Origin: Caprella mutica
Taxonomy: Eukaryota > Arthropoda > Malacostraca > Amphipoda > Caprellidae
Assembly: GCA_947561585.1 (NCBI GenBank)
Contig: CANNZV010000847.1
Span: 1 to 64,000 of the forward strand
Length of the DNA: 64,000 nt
Direction of reading: 5' to 3'
Positions 58,861 through 64,000 of the stretch are shown in pieces. Below the pieces are notes generated by a model that saw nothing but the letters and a program-made list of their open reading frames with translations, had not been told where the DNA came from and searched no databases. The position numbers were made by a program, and so were the translations under genes. The first letter of the stretch is position 1. Every line of letters begins with the position of its first letter.

Positions 58861-59683
58861 GTGTTTAGATGTGAACTTCAATGGGAGTATTTAATGAGTG
58901 AGAGAGAAATTGTCAGTCAGTCGGTGACGGGAGTATGTTGTGACGATTGGAAATAGTTAACATGGCAAGTTTCTACTGCAATGTAGTTAAAAATAACACC
59001 AGAGACTTCACTTCTGAAAGTTATTATTGTTACATACGGTATTAAATTTTTTACAATATTACGGTAGCCCTAGTACTTAAGCATTTGAATTATTAAAGAA
59101 GAAAATTTTCTTATAAAAACTTTCAATCGAAATTTACTTTACTTTCATCCTTCATTTATTGCACTCCAAATAGTAAACAAATTTCTTGTACAATTTTAAT
59201 TCATGAATTTGTCACATTTCAAAGAAAGAATCTCTTCGACTTTTCTGGATCTTCAACAAAATATTACAAGATTTCATCAGCTTCTTTGCTGTCAGATAAC
59301 GGGTAATTGTAATTACTTATCGCCATTCTTGTTCATTCTGGAGTGTTCCAGAGGTGCCAACTTATGAGATGTCTACCTCCATCGGCCGTTAACTTAAGCA
59401 TTCAGTTCGCCATTTGCATTTGGCGCGTTACATGTGCTTTTTCCTGCTCCCCTAGGCTTGAAGTCTAGTTGTGCGCGTACAGTGTATGCGATCAATTAAA
59501 TTCGGTTTTCATTCAAGCCTAGATGTTTTCGTATACAGATATGTGTTTTTATTATAGCTTTTCTTTTAGTTCTATAGGATATACAATATTAGCCACTTTT
59601 GCCCGTTATTATAAATTTAAAAAAAATACCTATCTTGCCTAGTACTTGAATACAGGCCTTGATGATAGTTTTTAAGTGAGCCA
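58861..59683. other. No gene seen
   Basis: AT-rich, with a GC-richer stretch at 59370-59480 (TTGGCGCGTTACATGTGC and CTAGTTGTGCGCGTACAGTG) that could be a promoter-like or transposon 5' region. No coding frame follows it. Confidence 0.45.
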
Positions 59684-59772
59684 GTTAACTACTAACTAAT
59701 TATAGGTTATATGTCTATAGTCTCTTTTCAATAATTTCACATCGTGAAATTTTCTTCGATTCAGAGATATAT
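59684..59772. repeat. Direct repeat, copy 1 (about 88 bp)
   Basis: Matches 60928-61013 at over 90% by eye (CCAGTTAACTACTAACTA, TTATAGGTTATATG, ATAATTTCACATCGTG). Confidence 0.85.
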
Positions 59773-59811
59773 AGACAGGGGAATTTCGACAACCCCCTGC
59801 TAGAATCGAAG
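59754..59811. repeat. Nested stem-loop
   Basis: Outer stem CTTCGATTC / GAATCGAAG (9 bp, perfect) around an inner stem CAGGGG / CCCCTG with loop AATTTCGACAAC. Confidence 0.7.
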
Positions 59812-60039
59812 ACTAAAACCCTAAGTATTCATGACAAGGGTAGTAGGTAGCTAGTTCAAGCTGGAAATTCTTGACCGTGCTTTACTGGATTGAACAGATA
59901 TACACTATATATTGTACAATACTAAACTTTCTTGAACTTCCTTATCATATATTATATGGTAACTATACATATGTGCAATGACACTCAAAATAAAAAAAAT
60001 TAACGGGTATAAACTGGCGTAAATTGTAAATAATACCTA

Positions 60040-60824
60040 GGGTCACACAGGTAAATTGCGGTCCAATTGCAGTCTTTGCAAGTGTTATGAACTATAATTC
60101 AAATATGTATATAACTACGTATTTATTTCTACACAAAGCTCTAAAATGACATTTCTTCTAAGGGTTTTGAATTTCTATAATTGCTTACTTCCCGTCGGTA
60201 ACCAACGCTCTCAGAAAACCGTTTATACCATCTAACCAAATTGTATTTTTCTATATCCCTATGTATTTTTATCTAAAGTAGGCCTATTTGTTCCATTTGC
60301 TGATTGTACCCTCATAGGCCTAAGTTAAAGTCTCTCCTGCCTAAACACTTGTTCTTATAGGCAGAATTGGCGCGACACTAGCTGGGGTAGGACATAATCA
60401 TATACTGTTCTAACCTCTATTCCGATCATTCTCATAACCATATTTGCCAAACTGTGTATTTTTATATTTGTGCCTATAATAATATTGAACCGGTCATTAA
60501 CCGCTTTCATTTCCTGTGTAATTGATAGACATTAATTAGATCAGTTACTGAATTATGGAAATAAAGAATAAACAATTGGTTCTGAAGGGTTAAATTCACA
60601 CATATTCCCATTAGAATTTGAAAGCCTAGTGTCAATTCTCAAACCCAAGAAGTGATCATAACACAAGAACTTTTCTAAAACTTTTTGATTTGAATTTTTA
60701 TTAAATTTGTTTAGTTATCTGAAGTAGCGGAATGCATTCTATATTTTATTATTATTTGAAGCTATGCTATTTCTGTGGTTAGAGGGCACAGTTAGTTAGT
60801 GTACCGCAATTTACCTGCTTTACC
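60040..60824. mobile_element. Second copy of the GGGTCAC MITE, carrying a solo LTR
   Basis: Left end TA/GGGTCACACAGGTAAATTGC, right end CCGCAATTTACCTGCTTTAC. Relative to 11098-11315 it is reversed: its right part in reverse complement reads GGTAAATTGCGG, CTAACTAACTGTGCCCTCTA, AGCTTCAAA, as the left part of the first copy does. Removing the 581-bp LTR and one 4-bp duplicate leaves about 200 bp, the size of the first copy. Confidence 0.85.
60083..60663 (+). repeat. Solo LTR of the 22.8-kb element family
   Basis: Starts TGTTATGAACTATAATTC, ends AGTGATCATAACA, and is flanked by the 4-bp duplication CAAG (60079-60082 and 60664-60667). From CCATATTTGCCAAACTGTGT (60440) to the end it is nearly identical to the LTRs at 22783 and 26803. 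The first 350 bp are strongly diverged. Confidence 0.92.
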
Positions 60825-60927
60825 TTATCTAGCTTATAATTGGTAGCTACTTGAAGATCGATATTGCTACTAGGGCTATGTATTCCATTAAAGAAGCACC
60901 ATGAATTCAATTAATAATAATAATCCA

Positions 60928-61013
60928 GTTAACTACTAACTAGTTATAGGTTATATGCCTATAGTCTCTTTCCAATAATTTCACATCGTGTAATTTTCTC
61001 TGATTCAGAGAAT
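60928..61013. repeat. Direct repeat, copy 2 (about 88 bp)
   Basis: Partner of 59684-59772. The two copies flank about 1.15 kb containing the MITE with the solo LTR. Confidence 0.85.
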
Positions 61014-62574
61014 TGGAGTACATGCTCACTTTACTCAATTAAAAATATCAACAGAAAAGAAAGTGTTTACATGCCTAGAAAGTCAACCATGAACAAATTA
61101 ATGAACTCTGAGAACGATTATTGAATATACTAGGAAAATGATAGTAAATAATGATAAGAGCTATATTTAAAAACTAGAATAACATGGTACATAAATTGAA
61201 TTTTAACTCGTCTATATATATCCTAATAAACCATTCAGGCAATTAATTATTAAATAACAGAAAGAGGATAAAAATAAAAACTTGACCAGTTGGTCCCAAG
61301 AGAGCATTTCTAAGTACGCCAATTATTTTCTTAAATAGACATTTTAGGGTGAAAACAGGTAATCCTTAGCATTGTGACAATATGCTTTTTAAATCATAGA
61401 TCTTAAGAATAGGCGAAATGAAATGGTATCGAATACTATATACCGCTGGTGTAGAACTATTTATACTCTTTTATTCTCGCCGTCTACAATTTTTCAGGAT
61501 AAACAATTTTAAAGCCAATTGCAATAACACTAGTAATTACAAATTAATTATGTAGCTCTTCAGTACACTTTAAAAAGATTTAGAATCTTATATATTTAGT
61601 ACAAAATACTTATTAAATTTGAATAGTAGCTAATATACAAAGTTCATTGTACTATTAATAATCGTCGAAACTGTGGAATGTAGCACTATTTCTGGTATTG
61701 TGGCCTAGATTTATCTTAGAATAACTAACAGAAGTAATCAAGAATATCATAAATATTTATCATTGTTGTACAAATAGAGACATTGAATATAACAAACATA
61801 ATAATGTGGTTTATAAATGACCCATCATCATTTACAAAATGATACAAATACATATATTTCATTAACTACTCGGTAAATTTGACATTATTTTGAAAGATAT
61901 ATATTATGTAATTTGGGTTTATATGATTTTTTACAGCTGGCCAATTTCAATGATAAAGTATTTTTATTTTAAGAAAAAAATAGAGATTGACTTTATATTA
62001 CGCACTTTAAAATGGTATAATCTGGATCAGAGCGAATGAACACTGTAATCAGATTCAACAAATTTAAAACTATTAAAAAAGAAAACACTGCACATCCTCA
62101 TCAATGGCATCGCTTCCTTCGTTTTTGTGAGCAAGCACCTCCCTTTAGGGGAGCAGTCCTCTTCCAGTTCTCAAAAAACTTCAGACTTTGGTGATGACTG
62201 ATCCTTTCTGCTAAAATCACCAAGCTAACACCATATTATAGTTTGTCGGTCACCGAAAGCTCTCACGCAATACATATGTTCAGATATGTCAGCAGTTTGG
62301 GTGGGCCCGCCTTCTTCCGAAATCCACCCGGGGTTGCTTGACCTCTACCCGTCTCTATGACATCGGGACGCGCCTTTTCGGGGGGTCTGGTGAGTCCTTT
62401 TCCTATTCCAGGGAAAAGCTAAGTCCATCACAGAGAAAGTTCCGGCTGCTATATCTCCATATCCATAGTGGAAGATACTCCATCGCCTTCCTCCTGATAG
62501 ATGTCAGTAGTATTCTTCCATCTGTGGAAGATCAAAGAAATTAGTATGAGCATTTACTGAGAAAATTATGCAAT
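61014..62574. other. No gene seen; GC-richer block at 62100-62540
   Basis: AT-rich to about 62080, then a less AT-rich block (CGTTTTTGTGAGCAAGCACC, TTTGGGTGGGCCCGCCTTCT, CATCGGGACGCGCCTTTTCG) unlike its surroundings. It looks like a fragment of something transferred, such as a transposon end or exon, but no frame or family is recognisable. Confidence 0.4.
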
Positions 62575-63104
62575 AGCTATAGGTATGGTCTAAAATGCTT
62601 AGTTAAAGAGTTACAAGGTTAGGAAAGTAGTATATGTACCTTTTAATATTATTAGTTAACGTCATATTTTCAATGTTGCAATAAGAAGCAAAACATTTTT
62701 AACAGTAATTATTAGGAGCACAAGAAACTTAATCTTAAATTTAGTTACATGTTTACAAAATGCGTTCAAACTGCCTCCCAATTGTTGCGATGCAGCTGTT
62801 CAAACGTATGTCCAATGATTGGCGGACGTGATCAAAGACACCAGGAGTTTCACGAATCCTTGCGGGACAAACGTTTTAACGCTTGCATCGCAACAAATGG
62901 GCGGCAAATTGAACACATTTGTAAAAATGTAACCTAATTTAAGATTATGTGTCTTGTGCTCCTAATAATTACTGCTAAAAATGTTTTGTTTCTTATCGCA
63001 ACATTAAAAAAAATAATGTTCAACTAATAATAATAAATGGTACAGTAACTACTTTCCTAACCATGTAACTCTTTAACTAAGTATTTTAGACCATACCTTC
63101 ATAG
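62575..63104. mobile_element. Foldback element, about 245-bp arms with short loop
   Basis: The left arm (GGTATGGTCTAAAATGCTTA, GTTAAAGAGTTACAAGGTTA, AATTATTAGGAGCACAAGA, TTGTTGCGATGCA, and on) is repeated in order in the reverse complement of the right arm, at roughly 85% by eye. The arms run nearly to the middle, leaving a loop of about 40-60 bp around 62820-62870. No target duplication was recognised. A 62-codon frame (62749-62937) across the middle is not recognisable as a protein. Confidence 0.85.
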
Positions 63105-64000
63105 AATAAAAAGTGTTTTTTTCGACGAATGCATCCTTATTTTATAGTTTGGCAACAAAAGTGTCGGACACCCTGTATAATACAATGACTTATTATACTG
63201 ATGGCGTTATGCTGCAGCAACAGAAGAGCTAAACTGATATATATGATCAGGTGAAAAGATATTCCTTTATTTACTAAATTCTTACTACTCTCTTTGTTTT
63301 TCTTTGAGATGATATTTTCTCCAAATTACTCTACGCAAAACTGGAACTTCTGAATCTATTTCAGAAAATGAAAGGAATTATCCTCGACTTAAGGAACTAT
63401 TGTTTGTTCTGAGAAATATTTAGAATGGAGTTCTGAGTTGAATCTGATTTACCAAAATAAAACATTGCGAAGCTTAGAAATGCAAAATTGGTTTGCAGTT
63501 TAGATAAATAAAGAGCGAATACTTGGAGATGAAGATTTTAACCATTTATCTTTCAGCTGACTGGTTTTCATATTTTGCGTAAAAGTTTAGATGACCAAAT
63601 TTGGTCACTATAACGATTGAGGGATATTGTAACAAATTGTATTTCTGAGTGTAGCTATTAAATTATGTTCATGAAGTTTGAAATCGTCTGTAAACTCTTA
63701 GTTTAATTTACATTGAATTTTATTTGGAACTTTTTTTTTTTATTTCCAAATAGAAATACTTATTTCGATAAAAAATTGTTTTTTTTTCATTTCATCCATA
63801 AATTCTTAACATGAGTGAGGTTTTGATGGGTATTGTTTCAAAGAAAAGTTTTGGTTTATGAATTGAGAGATGACGGGATATTAATAAATACATCATCAAA
63901 CATTTCGTCATTTATTTTGTAAAACTGGTCGAACAATGAAATCAAGAGTTAGAAAAGGTCCAATGTGTTGTTAAAATTGTTTGTCAAATATTGGAAACAA
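63105..64000. other. No gene; isolated mariner-like terminus
   Basis: At 63158-63179 the stretch GTGTCGGACACCCTGTA/TA looks like the right end of a Tc1/mariner element at a TA site. No matching left end (TACAGGGTGTCCGACAC) is found in the window. The rest is AT-rich with no supported gene. Confidence 0.45.

Overview
This is AT-rich eukaryotic DNA, crowded with transposable elements, minisatellites and foldback (inverted-repeat) elements. I see no operons, tRNA or rRNA genes, and no intact host gene. The mix (Tc1/mariner, piggyBac, an APE-type non-LTR retrotransposon, a Gypsy-sized LTR element, a tyrosine-recombinase gene with short GT-AG introns, many TA-flanked MITEs) points to an invertebrate, most likely an arthropod and probably an insect. 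Species cannot be told from the sequence. Nearly all short open frames in the window are chance frames or fall inside repeats.

Layout. 1-8 kb: a G/C-run MITE family (copies at 120-538 and 39297-39740, a reversed fragment at 4117-4320), diverged inverted arms (about 1080-1810 and 7090-7755) around a 28-bp KpnI-site satellite (4371-6262), a 254-bp MITE nested in the left arm, and a TIR element at 2769-3307. 8-15 kb: a small palindromic element, copies of an unclassified dispersed repeat, a TA-flanked 218-bp MITE (11098-11315) and a long-TIR element (13988-14805). 20-27.4 kb: a deleted piggyBac (20370-22363, TTAA ends) followed by a complete but non-coding LTR retrotransposon (22783-27386) with two LTRs, PBS, PPT and a 4-bp target duplication. 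28.3-29.4 kb: a 20-bp satellite with an 11-unit higher-order repeat. 31-33.7 kb: a decayed non-LTR retrotransposon on the minus strand. 34.7-37 kb: a short member of a repeat family whose long member lies at 48246-51056, then a mariner-type transposon with perfect 27-bp TIRs and a broken transposase. 41.5-43.2 kb: a retrotransposon endonuclease remnant and a Tc1-like transposase tail. 44.4-47.3 kb: the most gene-like region, a multi-exon minus-strand gene with a zinc finger and a tyrosine-recombinase-like domain. 55.5-63.1 kb: three more inverted-repeat elements, several minisatellites, and a MITE carrying a solo LTR of the same family as the 22.8-kb element.

The elements form a readable insertion history. 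The solo LTR sits inside a MITE, a MITE sits inside an inverted arm, and a foldback element with an 8-bp target duplication splits a 50-bp minisatellite. The strongest novelty candidates are the tyrosine-recombinase gene, the non-coding LTR element with repeated TGACGTCA palindromes in its leader, and the foldback elements built from tandem sub-repeats.
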